Positions 1 through 11,183 of a stretch of DNA of 64,000 nt are shown here, piece after piece. Numbering within the stretch: position 1 is the stretch's first letter; the number at the start of each line of letters is the position of its first letter. Both the position numbers and the translations under genes were made by a program. A model generated the notes under the pieces. The model did no database searches, was not told where the DNA came from, and worked only from the letters and a program-made list of their open reading frames with translations. This DNA comes from Gautieria morchelliformis (lineage: Eukaryota; Basidiomycota; Agaricomycetes; Gomphales; Gomphaceae), in the NCBI GenBank assembly GCA_015179125.1, contig WHVA01000075.1, positions 236,597-300,596 on the forward strand, written 5' to 3'.

Positions 1-264
1 CTGTCTCAGAAGGCATATACTTGCACCCGGCCCTTTAGCGCCCAAGGGCTCGCGCGTCGAAGTCATTTCAAACTCCGCTGGGTGCAGCCGCCTGTGAAAG
101 TAGAAATAACAGAATGAAATGGAGAGATAGAGAGTGACTGGAAAATTTCGAAAATAAGCAGAGAAATGGATGCATGGTACAAGAACAATGTGAGAAACAA
201 TTGGAAACACCACACAATAAATTGAACATATTATGCTTGATTTTGGTGCAGGAGCATAAATGCA
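1..264. other. Unassigned sequence at the left window edge
   Basis: I see no supportable gene here. The stretch sits directly before the RNase H part of a gypsy element, but its translation does not continue that domain. It is probably the far side of a deletion or insertion that removed the rest of the element. Confidence 0.3.
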
Positions 265-2034
265 CCCAACACATCCCACGTCATCCTCGTCCTCTCTGAC
301 CACAAGAACCTTGAGTACTTCGCAACTACAAAGCAGCTGACCCGACGACAGGTAGGATGGTCCGAACACCTGTCAGGGTTTAACTACATCATTCGCTACC
401 GAGCTGGGCGACTTGGCACAAAGCCGGATGCATTGACCCGTCGGGGCGACGTGTACCCTAAAGGGGGGGATGGTGCTTATGCATTAGCGAATCCCCACAA
501 CTTCCAGTCGATGTTTAAAACCGGGCAACTCATTCACGCCATCATCCTTGACTCTGCATCACTGTTGACATCCATCCAACAGGGCCAGTTGACCGATCCC
601 TCGTCCTCAGCCCACATCACCTGTCTTCAGTCTCAGTCGATGATGGTCCTCCTTCCGAACACAAAGCCAGACCCTTGGTCACTTGGAGAGGATGGCAAAA
701 CACTGTTGTACAAACAGCGAACGTATGTCCCCGATCATAATGATATTCGCTTGGACATCCTTCACTCGCTGCATGATCATCAGTAAGCAGGCCACCCAGG
801 GATCAGCAAAACGATGAAAAACATTGGGAGACAGTATCATTGGCCGAACATGTCCACCTTTGTCACCAACTATATCAGCTCCTGTTCCAAGTGTCGCCAC
901 GCTAAATCCATTCATCACAAACCCTTCGGTCCTCTTCGCTTTCTGCCCATCAGCCAACAACCTTGGGATTCGATCTCCATGGACTTCATCGAGGGACTCC
1001 CACCATCGGATGGACACGATATGATCCTCGTCATTGTCGACAGGCTAACGAAGATGGCCCTGTTCATTCCGACATTCTCAGACATCGATTCAGGAGACGT
1101 CGCCATGCTCTTCCTTCGCCACATATTCACTAAACACGGTAGCCCCAGCGACATCGTCTCCGATCGAGGGAAGCACTTCACATCTCGATTCTGGACCTCT
1201 CTCTGCGAAATCCTCGGCATCAGGGGTAATCTTTCTACAGCCTACCACCCCCAAACTGATGGCCAGACCGAACGAGTAAACCAGATCCTCAAGCAGTATC
1301 TCCAAGTCTATATCAACTACCAGCAGGACGATTGGGTCGACCTTTTGCCTCTCGCCAAATTCGCCTACAACAACACAGCCCATTCGGCGACCCAGGTCAC
1401 ACCCTTCTCCGCCAACAAGGGTTTCCATCCAAAGCTCGAAGTATCGCTCACTTCGGTCGCTTCCAAGGACGCTTATCGCCAGTCAGCAGACCTCAAGGAC
1501 CTTCACCAATACCTTCGAGATCAAATCAAGAAATCAATTATCCAGTACACTTCGGCCACAACCAGTCGCCGCATTCCGAGCCCTGAGTTTCAGGTCGGCG
1601 ACAGAGTATGGCTCGACTCGCGAAATATTCACACAAAACGACCTTCAAAGAAACTCGACCACCGAAGACTTGGCCCATATCCTATCATGGCTAAAATATC
1701 TTCTCATGCATTTCGCTTAGGCTTACCACTGGACCTTCGCCAGATCCACCCTGTGTTTCATGTATCCCTTCTCAAACCCGCCACGACATCTACCATCCCA
1801 GGTCGATATGCAGACCCCCCACCTCCTATCGAAATTGACTCTGCCGATGAGTACGAGATCACAAAGATCCTCAATAGTCGCATTCGCCGGAAGCGATTGG
1901 AATACCTAGTGGAGTGGAAGGGATACGAACACACTCCCGACACTACGTCTTGGGAACCCTCTTCGAATGTTACTAATTCTGCTCGCAGACTCACCGAATT
2001 TCATGCAAAGTACCCCCAGAAACCCAAGGCTTAG
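265..2034 (+). pseudogene. Ty3/gypsy pol fragment: RNase H end, integrase, chromodomain (gypsy-A)
   Basis: This is the 3' end of a retrotransposon polyprotein. Reading one frame, it shows the end of RNase H (SDHKNLEYF, then GTKPDALTR near 330-435), the integrase H2C2 zinc finger (H-H-C-C around 770-900), the DDE integrase core (SMDFIEGLP at about 975, SDRGKHFTS at about 1155, AYHPQTDGQTERVNQ at about 1240), and a C-terminal chromodomain (EYLVEWKGYEHTPDTTSWEP at about 1900). The frame is continuous except for one TAA stop at 784-786, inside the zinc-finger region. Gag, protease and reverse transcriptase are missing, and no LTR is recognisable on either side. Integrase inserts the cDNA; a chromodomain in this class usually guides insertion to chromatin marks. 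The copy is dead unless the stop is read through. Confidence 0.92.
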
Positions 2035-2327
2035 ATGTTTACCAAACCCCAAGAAAACGACACTCTGTTCACATTCTACCTATAGATTCAACTCCCTTAA
2101 TTAATCTCCTCTCAATCCTCACCCAACTCCCTTCGACTCATTCTACGCCTGCAACCGACACCTCGTCAGACGCTCCGAGCTCCCCATCAACCTCTTCGCC
2201 CCCCCTCGATGGCTAGTAAGGGTACTCGAGGGTTGTGCATCATGCTTGGCCATCGTCCTGACCATACCCCTCGCTATCCGTGCCCTCTTACCTTCCCCAT
2301 CAGGAGTGAAGCAGATGTGCAGTCGCC

Positions 2328-2877
2328 TCACTGTGACAGGCTCTGCAGCTTTCGCCGACCCAGGCATACCCTGGCCGGCTGTGAATCAGAGTAGGGGACT
2401 TCGCCGAATGCATCACCAAGTTAGCATAGTCGTCACAAGAATACATGAGAAAACTATACCTTCCAGGTCCTTCCTAGTCACCTCCCTTCCTTCGCACCCC
2501 TTCGACGTCAGCCTAAAAATCGGAGCCGGAGTCAAATTGATATCCGCTTCTGCGGGTACCAGTTCCAATGTCGGTGCCGAACTTTCTAACCACACCCTCA
2601 CTTTCTGGACCTCCTTTGCCAGCTCGTCTACTTCGGACGGTCTTTCGAACGTTTGGTCGACCACCTCCTCGGCCTGCAGCATTTTCCGAAGCTCCTCCTA
2701 GACCTCATCATTGAGCGAACGAAAGCTAATAAAGGAAAGAGCGGTACTCACTTGAACCCCTGCCGCATCGACCAACCCCTGTTCCACATCCCCACACGAC
2801 TCTCCCCAAAGCTCTGGCCTAACCCTCCACATGATCTGCGATCGATCGAGGAGAACTGAGTACCCAGGTGTCGTCAT
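2328..2877 (-). CDS. Putative spliced ORF opposing gypsy-A, unknown function
   Basis: I do not recognise the protein. Three exons can be built on the minus strand: 2877-2752 (begins MTTPGYSVLLDRSQIMWRV), then 2697 to about 2470 after a 54 nt intron with GTGAGT donor and TAG acceptor (2751-2698), then a short last exon ending with TGA at 2328. The first splice joins in phase. The middle exon is acidic and reads as a real amphipathic protein (for example QKVRVWLESSAPTLELVPA). It starts about 30 nt from the truncated end of gypsy-B and converges on gypsy-A pol. It could be an antisense gene carried by gypsy-A, or a host exon set trapped between two elements. Last-exon boundaries are uncertain. 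Confidence 0.42.
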
Positions 2878-2903
2878 AGGGGCAGTATGCTTGGCTGGGG
2901 TGC

Positions 2904-5900
2904 TTAGTTGGGTCCCATAACCCCGTTCCGTGCCGTGTTTTTACGGATCTGCTCATATGCCTCTGACATATCGAGTTTTGTTCGATATCGACAGCGAGCC
3001 ATGTCGCTGCAAATGATATCTTGATCCGGGAAGGGCGTGACGTCCTTCACCGTGTTCTCGTTCTGCTGGCGCAGATCGAAGACGGTTCGCAATGTACCGT
3101 TCTTCTTCGGCACACACAGCATGGGCACGGCCTGCTGCACGACTGCCGGAATCCACCACTTTGCAGTGGTGTATCGTTCTATTTTAGCCGACAGTTCCTC
3201 TCGGAAGTGTTCGGGGCATTTCGGTAGTCGATACCGCATGTGCTTGTTGGGATCGATGAGGTTGATCTCGTGGTTGATCTCCCGTAGTGGCGGGGTTCTA
3301 ATGGAATTCCACTGACTAAGTCAGTGATTCGTTCCATCCATTCCTCGCAGAGGCGAGGAAGGTCATCATCCGTGATGATGATGGTGGTGGTTGGCTTAGA
3401 AGCCCTTAGGCGCTGTGTGCGTCTATTAGGTCCCGCAGCGCACAGGCCCGCTTTCCTCTTTCCCATCGCTTTCACGGTTAGGTGAGAGTGCCTCTCCCTA
3501 TGGTTGTAGGGTGAGTTCGAGGACAAGTCGTCCCGCGACTCGTCCTCCTGGCTTCAATGAGCCAGGTTAGGCTTCGGTGCCTGGGTGATCCTGCTCACCC
3601 GTGGCCCCTTGTCCTCGTTCATCGATCCATCGTCGTCGAACGATACCTTGCCCGTGGGGATCACTTCGTTCCCCTTGCGGATCGTCCCTGGGCTCGAAAA
3701 GTCCAGGGTTATGCCGAATCTCCTTAGGAACGGTGTCCCTAAGATAGTGTCGTAATATTCGACGTTCGCTACATCGAAATATTCGTCGTATGTCTCACGA
3801 CCAAATTTGATGGTCGTGTTTGTTCCATAGTTGATCGTGGAACGGCTGCCTATGCAGGCTAGCTGCAGCGCAATTGGTTGCTCCAGGGAGAATGTCTTCA
3901 TCCCTGTAGCTCGCGTGAATTTGGGGGATAGCAGTACCCCTTCGCTGCTGCTATCTAGCAGACAGTGGGCTTTTATGCCGTTTATTTCCCAGTACCCCGA
4001 TAGGGTACGGTTCTCACTGTGCGGGCGCATTGGCCACGTCCTGTGTTTGCTTCGGTGGTGATACACCGGCTCGGCTGCCTTGTCTGGCGTGACCGACGTG
4101 TGTGCCACCATGACCTTCGTGGCGATTTCGTCTTCCAGTGCGAATCTGATCGCGCTGGACCTGTAGGTGGTGTCTTCCACCTCCTCGTCCCATTCATAGT
4201 ATTGGGACGGCTCTGGGTCCCATTCTTCAGTGGGCGCATCTCCGTTGTCCGGAGTGTCGTTGGGTTGGGGATCACCCTCCCCCTCTTCCTCAATCTGTTG
4301 AAGAGAATTTTGACCGAGATCCGTCTCTGGATCCTCGGCCTCATTGTCGTGCCTTACGGCTGCTGTCCTTATACTGGACCTAAGCCGGGGGCACTCTGCC
4401 TTCTTGTGGCCAGGTTGGCCGCATTCAAAGCACGTGGTGTTGCTTTGGCTGCCGTTGGGCCTATCGTTAGGCCGGCCCGACGTTTTCGTTGGTGGGGCAG
4501 GTCGTGGGGACGACCCTGATGCTTGAGGCTGTTTAGCTTCAGCCAGGCGTCCAGCTTGTGCTGGGCATGAGGGCGGTAGCCGTTGTCCTGTTCCGCTTCT
4601 TGCGAACAGGCTGGGCCTGGTCAGGCCTGTTTGTGTCAACGGCTTGCTCCCTGTGAGCCCGGCAGCGCTTGCCGTTGCTGCTGCGCTTTCTGTGTGGCGC
4701 ATCCCCATGTTGTATCGGGATGCCTCCTCAATCATCCGGGCCATTTCGAAGAGTTGCTCTATTGAGCTGCTCTCGGCATTATAGCCCTTTTTGAGGACCT
4801 CGTTGCGCAGCGTTTCGCGCAGCGCCGATACGAACCGTCTCCGGAACATGTAATCGTCTGGCGGCTGTATCATACGTGCCGCGTATTTCGTGAGCTCGTT
4901 CAGCATCTCCTGAACGGTTTTCATGCCCTGCATGACCGCGTCGAATTTATTCGATGCGTGATGGTACGTTAGTGTGTGCAGGAACCTTTTTTGAAGGCCT
5001 TGCATCACAGTTTCTAGCGTCCAGCTACAGACCTGGCGATCGAAGCGTTCAACGTTTTGAAGGAACCACTCCTGGGCTTCGCCGGTGAGGCGAGTTCCCA
5101 CATAGCCGACCTGCATGTCAATGCTGGTTGGCCCTAGGAGGCAATTCATTTTCAGCCATCGTAGGATGGCTGCCACGAAGATTTCAAACTCTTCGAGGTC
5201 AGATCCCCCGGCATATGGCTCGGGGTGAGCCAATTTTACGCCGGCTTTTGCTAGCACAGACTTCTCCGGGTCTGTGTCCGCGGCGTCTGCTAACACCACG
5301 CGGATCATCCATGTGATCCCATCGTACGGCTCCATTGGTATGACGTCGGCCTGGTCAGGGATTCCCTGGCCTTCCGTTGGGGCCATGGATCGCTCGCGCG
5401 GTTGTGATGCCGCGCAGGGCAGGCTGTTATATGCCCTGGCGGGCCCCGGGCCCGGATCGGGCTCGGGATCGGGAGCATTTTGTGCTCTTGGTTCCAGGGG
5501 TGTTTTGTGCCTGGTGTCCCCGGTCAGTCCCACGTTGCGGATCCGTAGCCTGCTGTTGTAGGCTGTGCGTGCTTGCCGTGCGTTCTGTATGGCTTGCATG
5601 AGCTGCTCGTTGGGCAGCTGAGCAGTGTGGCTGTGGGCCACTGTCTCTTCAGCGTTCTTCACTAGTAGCTCGAGTGCCCGTGTGTGGTGGCGCATGGCTG
5701 CGGCTTCTTTATGCTGCCAGTGTGCGACTTCGAGCTCTAAGCTCTCGGTCGTCATTTCAGAGTCAGGCTCTGAGGTGACCTGCTCCCTAACGATCTGTTG
5801 GATCGTCTTACGGCTGTCCGTTGGGGCAGCCGGTTGCTATTGAGGTTCGTTCCCAAACCTTATGTCCTGTTCGACTGGGACGGCTGGCGGTGGCATTCGC

Positions 5901-6692
5901 TGCTTGTCTCGCTCCTTTCAGCGTGGGTCTTCCACGTCGCGACTGCGTTCGTTGGCTGCAGACTGTTGCAAGCTCGGACGAGTTGCATCGCGTTCCCTGC
6001 GTGGACGGAGGGCTTTCTGGACGTCCTCCAACGTGGCTGCGTCTTGCAGCCTGATCTCCTCCGCCTGGTGGAGTTCCTTGCCGATTGCCATTAGGGCGGC
6101 GGCAGCGTTGTCAAGCTGCGATGCCAGCTGATCGTGCTTGTGGCGTGTCAGCGTGCTTCGGTGCAGCGCAGCCTGCACCTGTTTGTTCAGGGCCTCTGCC
6201 GTCTCGTGGTCGATGGCGTGAGCCCTCGAGCTCTTGCGACTGGAGCTCGAGTATTCCGAGTCCTGACCATCGTCTGGGGCTTGTCTTTTTTTGCTGTCGT
6301 CCCCCTTCAGGGACGATCGTCGTCACTCTACTTCATGAGCGTCGGTTTGAGTCGTGGCTTTGTGCCCGCCTCGACGTTGTTGCTCTACCGTCTGACGATG
6401 GCGAGACTTCTCTGCCCTTTCCTTTGTCTCTGGGCAGAGAGGAATGGGGGGGCGGCACCGGCTCATTGCCCGGCATCGTCTCTTCCTCGGCCACGCTCGA
6501 CAAGACATGGTTGGGGTTTTCCTCGTCCTCTGCTGAGGGGACGAGGGCGGTGAGATCTACGATCTCTCCGTCTTCTATCGTCCTGGACTCTTGGTCCAGG
6601 GTAGCGTCAACTGTCGTGTCGCTGGGCTGCGCCTGGGGCGTGGACCTCGAGCTCATCGCTCGTGTCGGTCTTCGACTGTGTGGAATCATCAT
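2904..6692 (-). pseudogene. gypsy-B gag-pol: gag, CCHC knuckle, protease, partial RT
   Basis: Reading on the minus strand, an N-terminal gag part opens at 6692 or 6653, continues in a different frame at about 6310-5918, and then in a 733-residue frame from 5755 to 3554. That frame holds the retrotransposon gag domain (GEAQEWFLQNVERFD near residue 230), a CCHC zinc knuckle (CFECGQPGHKKAEC, near residue 450) and a retropepsin-like protease (residues about 590-690). The protease active site reads LLDSSSEG where the family normally has DSG or DTG. A separate frame, 3239-2904, is the start of reverse transcriptase (VPKKNGTLRTVFDLRQQNEN and KLDMSEAYEQIR), ending before the catalytic YXDD box. At least two frame changes and the truncation make it a pseudogene. 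Confidence 0.88.
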
Positions 6693-6914
6693 GCTCGCAG
6701 CCGACAGTAGAAGGTCTACTGGAGGGTCTCAACGATGTTTAGTCGTCGACGCAGCGATCGTTTTCAAGATTGCTTCAAATCCACTATCGGTTGGTCGCGT
6801 GGCGATCAACCGCAGGATAGTTCAAAAAGGTGTAAAGGATGTCGATCTTAAGACCTTGTATCACAAGGGCACTACAGAACTTGACCAATGAGTGGTATTC
6901 TGAATGCTACGTAG

Positions 6915-8012
6915 TGACAGGTAAGAGTAAGATGCGATGGGGACCGCTGGCCAGTTCCCACGCATAAACTATACAGTGGGTCCCTAAGGGGCCCACTGGG
7001 ATTATGTAATAACTATTGTACATGTAGATACACGGGTTATTTACAATTAGTGAACACAGCGAATGCCCGAAAGACTTGTGCGAATAAGTATGCCGTTCGG
7101 TGAATAGGTGAACCAATAAATGTTCACAAGATAAGAGGGCTGCCTGAGCGGAGCTTGCCCTATCTACAGTCGTAGCGAAATAGCCCATGGCACTTGACGA
7201 TGTAACATGCAAGGTGTCACGGAAGGGTTGTCTAAGTAGCAATAATCCCTTCGCCGTCAGCACAGAAAATAGTTCGAAGGCTAAGGTAACGAAGATGAAG
7301 TATGAGAACTCACCAGTGATGCCTAAGTCCTCTTCTGGTTGAAGATAGAAATCTCCAGGAGAAGGCTCAAAACGATGATCACAGCGAGGTCAAGTTTGCA
7401 CAAGATGGACGACGTATGATAATTGAACTGAGGAATATACATGTGAATGTAAACTACTTATATCGAATGCTCGTAAGGTATCAGCGAATAGGAAAGAGGC
7501 CGTTGTCAGTCAGGGTTGGATAGGGGTGCGCAGTCATGATACTAAGTAGATGGAATAAGCATACAATAGAGTGTGGGAAGAGTGCAAACATGAAATGACA
7601 GAGAGTAAAGGTGGCGAAGGCACCTATGTACGAAACCATGTCTTGGGACCCACATACATGCTACCCTGCACGGACTCTTCGTCTACTAGGTTAATCCCGC
7701 ACGACCTACGGAAGGGACGTCCCGCGAACACACTTTGGCCATATGAACACCCAAAGGGGTTGGATTAAGAAGATGATGGGGTTAGTGATGAACCATCACG
7801 CCGGGTAAATGGTATCGATCGTATTTGATGGCGTGCCTGCTGGCGAAATGTGCGAGCAGCGAATAGTGGTTCGGAGAATGGGGCGAACAGCGGATAGAGT
7901 GGATGTAGAGGAGGAGTGGTCGGAGGGTGAGGCAAACTCTGGCGAAGATGCTAGGGAGTGACGAGGGGGAACATAGAGGCAGTGGGGTAAGAGAAATAGA
8001 CAGGCCATGACA
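6915..8012 (-). repeat. 5' LTR of gypsy-B
   Basis: In element orientation the repeat starts TGTCATGGCC (at 8012) and ends CTTACCTGTCA (at 6915), a TG...CA structure of 1,098 bp. It aligns along most of its length with the plus-strand copy at 36123-37120, which starts TGTCATGACC. This shared repeat is what identifies it as an LTR. Open frames inside it are shadows of the repeat. Confidence 0.82.
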
Positions 8013-8528
8013 CTTACCCATGAAAATTGCAATAGCAGAAGTTGCCAATCTCCAAAATTGTGTCAGCCAAACAGTCACACAATCTCACGCAATTTCTGGA
8101 ATCATCTGGAATCAACATTATCTCATTTTGGGTGTGATTCCATACAATTCCGTAGTCGAATGGGCTCTCAATGTTTCATGAGAGTTTCTTGAATATTTTG
8201 AGGTAAAAATTTTAGAAGTTTTGAAGGATTTCCTGAAGTCAAAAAACTCTGACAAAACATTAAATTTTCATCCAATTTCCTGAACTGGGAAATTTTGAAG
8301 AAATGTGGAATGCCTTAGGATTTCCAGTAGATTTCTAAAGTCAGGAAAATTTGCCATGTCTTCAGTGGGATGAGCTTTTGCAGGTTCATGGTGAGCCATC
8401 TTCCTGGTTCTGCCTCAGCAGAGCTCTATAAACTCCGTCGGACTTTCCATAGGTTTGGCGCAAAAGGCAAGCACGTGACCTGCCGATTGGGGATTGGTTC
8501 CGTTGAACGCTCATCTTACTGCTCCCCA
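8013..8528. other. AT-rich intergenic region
   Basis: This stretch contains short A/T-rich repeats (several variants of TTTTGAAG and TTTCCTGAA) and no credible ORF before 8529. It presumably holds the promoter of the next gene. No TATA box stands out. Confidence 0.4.
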
Positions 8529-10724
8529 ATGGCCTCCGATCCATCCTTGCAAGATTCTGAATCTCCTATGGTAGAACAACAAGGTTCGGATTCTCCTACG
8601 TCTACGACAAGGAAAGCCCGACGTCAGACCGCATTCTACCCAAACACTGCGAATAAGCCACAGAAGCCGTTCAGTCGCAGTGCTGCCAAGCGCGAAAGCG
8701 TTATGGCGCTAGGCAGCATTGAACACTTACAGCATTATTTTACAAAAACAGGTCTTGTTGCTAGGAAAAAGTTCGTGACACATGTCTGTGTATTTATGGT
8801 TTTCTCACCGCCCAACTGTTAGTCCTCTTAAACCTAACAGTAATCTCGTGCCGGCTATAGGCCCAGGCCTTATTCAAGCGGACACATTCCAAGATTCTAA
8901 CATCATACTTCCCCCATCGCCGATGGCCCCGCCTCCGTTTCGTCCGACCTTGCCACCTTTTGTCAAGACATACCAGACCGATCCTGAGTTGCTTAAACCC
9001 GGCGTCATCGAAGATCTCGAAGCAGTTGAGCATGCGTGGAGCCTTGGCCAGATTAATAGCAAACCACGTGATCCGGAGTTGCTTGGTGGCGACCCACGCA
9101 GTTTCACCTCTGGAGACTTTGATGTACTTTCTGTACTGAAAACGACGACGCGCACCATTCGTTCCGTCAGGAATTATCTTGTTTCCCTCCCAGATGATTT
9201 TGCTACCCCGCGCCCACCAGCTATGGAATTCAGGCCACAGTCACTCTCCCCGCCCACAGCAACTGCACGGAAGGTTTCTCAGCCCGATTTTCCAAATGAC
9301 CCACTTACGCTCATACGACGTTCGGCCCTCGAAGTTCTGACTGTCCTCAGAAACCTTGAAGAGGTCTCCAGAATACCGCTTTCGGATGATGTCTACGAAG
9401 TCCAAAGCGATGCCGGGTCGTCTTCAACTCGCTCACATACTCCTGGTGGAACGGAGCGCGTCGCGTCCCCTTTTACAACTATATCAGGGGACGACGACGA
9501 TGAGAGCAATGGGTCTTGCTCCTTTTCTATCGTCAAAGTTCCGTGTCAAAAGAATTCCATTCTCGTGTGGAGCGATGACGAGGAGAGCGAAGGAGATGAC
9601 GATACTGAGGAGAGAAAACGATGGGATGAGCGTCTTGTGCTTGGCGGGGGCTGGCTTTACAAGCAGAACTTATCCGTGGATATCTTGACTAAGGAACGTG
9701 ATGCAGTCAGACGGTACCTTGATGCTGCTGATCAGACGCTGTTTGGCGGGCGAGATCAAGATGGCCGGCGGGGTTGGGAGAAAGAGAAGCGGAGACTGGC
9801 AGCGGAGAAAGAGAAGGAGGCCAGGAGTAATAAAGCAAGACGGGCAAGTGCTGGAGCCGGAGAAGGCCAGGGCCTGTCTCCCCGGACCAGTGGGCGTGCA
9901 AGAAGGGTTGTCAGCGCAGGGATGATTGACGCGATGCGAGACATGATGGTTAGTGAAGAGCCGGAAGATGTGCTGCATAGTGTCATGGAGGAGGACGAGG
10001 AGGGAGAAGATGGTGTAGATGATGACGAGTTACCCGACTGGGCCAAGCGTTCGAAGTTCGTGGATGATCCTCTCGGTAAGATATCGCTACTGGTTGTGTC
10101 ACCTCTTACTCACCATAGCCACGTCTCTCCAGCACGTCTTCTTAGCCTTCTCGTTGCCCTTCTTCCCTCCGAACTCCTCCCTCTTTTGCCTCCGCCCAGT
10201 AATATTGACAAAAGCACCTTAGTGTACAAACTTTCATCGGGCCAGATTTTATGCACTGCATACAACATCGCAGTCCGAAAATCCCGAAAGCCGTGGGGGT
10301 ATATCACTCCAGCCGCTATTCATGATATAGCCATGCTTGAATCCCAGGCGTCCGATGATGCTGAAGCCGACAAGGAAAAGAAAAGGAATGGTTGGACGTT
10401 CAGACGGACGGATAACCTCCGTCTTTGGGCCGCGTGAGTGACGCCGTAAATTACTTTGGAAACAGCTTGCTCACGACCTTTACTGATTAAAGCGCACTCA
10501 AACTGCGCTATATGGTCCCGATTGGCCCACCTAAGAACTCTCAAGGCAACACTCCAATGGCGTCACCTTCCGCCAATCAGCTGTCGTTCCCCAGCTTCGA
10601 GCACATGCTGTTATTCGACCCGCAACTCGTAGCGAAGCGCGAGGAAGGCTGGGATAACATGCTCGAGGCGGCCGTGTTAAAGTGGATGTGGTGCGTTGTT
10701 GGAGAGCGACGAACAGGCAATTAG
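8529..10724 (+). CDS. Hypothetical protein with CH-like C-terminal region
   Basis: Four exons fit in frame: 8529-8770, 8823-10075, 10133-10433 and 10493-10724 (introns 52, 57 and 59 nt), giving 675 residues. I do not recognise the family with certainty. The N-terminal half is low-complexity, Ser/Pro-rich, with LLGGDPRSFTSGDFDVLSVL near residue 190. The middle is charged: an acidic run (WSDDEESEGDDDTEERKRW) and a Lys/Glu/Arg-rich helix (KEKRRLAAEKEKEARSNKAR). The last 200 residues look globular: LLSLLVALLPSELLPLLPPP, then LVYKLSSGQILCTAYNIAVR and NLRLWAAALKLRYM, which resemble a calponin-homology-like fold (leucine-rich helix, 'L-SGQ-LC' motif). A CH-like fold would suggest cytoskeletal or cell-polarity work, but that is inference. 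The start was chosen because MASDPSLQ begins the frame that splices in phase. Confidence 0.72.
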
Positions 10725-11183
10725 AATGCATGCCGTTAGGCCTCATGAACACCGACCCTCTCCTGTGTGCATTGACATTTACGAATAGGTCACGATCATA
10801 GCGCATAATGGGCGCAATTCCTCATGCAGATTCAAAGTCTCTCCAACAACATTGTATACCGCTCGCACGCATGCCAACTATCACGCACAAATTCTCTCGC
10901 ATCATGGTACATCACATACAGCTTCCTTATCTGTTAGTCGCTTTGAAGTCTCGTTTATCCTGAATATTTAGAGTATTAAAGAATAATGTCGTTTATTACA
11001 ATAAAATGCTAACTTAATAGACAAAATACTTCAACCATCGCAGACTCCTTTTAATTCACGGAGCCATACATGAACCACTCTGATTGGCTAATAGATGTGG
11101 CGCCAGCGCCAAACATAAAAATATTAAAATATAGTGTCATTCGGGTTTAAAAGAACCATCCCACCACAACGCTGTCTGCCATC
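10725..11183. other. Intergenic region upstream of ERG25
   Basis: No gene is seen. AT-rich runs (for example AATATTAAAATATAG near 11121-11136) lie 50-60 nt before the ERG25 start and could serve as its core promoter. Confidence 0.4.

Larger units (their letters stand above)
2904..8012 (-). mobile_element. Truncated Ty3/gypsy element gypsy-B
   Basis: The element runs on the minus strand from a 5' LTR (8012 to 6915) through gag and protease, and breaks off inside reverse transcriptase at about 2907. Integrase, RNase H and the 3' LTR are absent, so it cannot move by itself. A second LTR of this family lies at 36123-37120 in the opposite orientation. Because the 3' end is lost, no target duplication can be checked. 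Confidence 0.85.

Noticed and set aside
4019-4519. 166-codon open frame on the plus strand within gypsy-B gag
   Set aside because: It is antisense to the zinc-knuckle and protease part of gag-pol, and I see no splice signals or domain of its own.
6085-6891. 268-codon open frame on the plus strand
   Set aside because: It overlaps the gypsy-B gag on the other strand; gag reads as real protein there, and this frame shows no domain.
10076-10118. 43 nt intron in the CH-like gene using the first TAG acceptor
   Set aside because: It shifts the frame into an early stop; the acceptor at 10132 (57 nt intron) keeps the frame and gives sensible protein.
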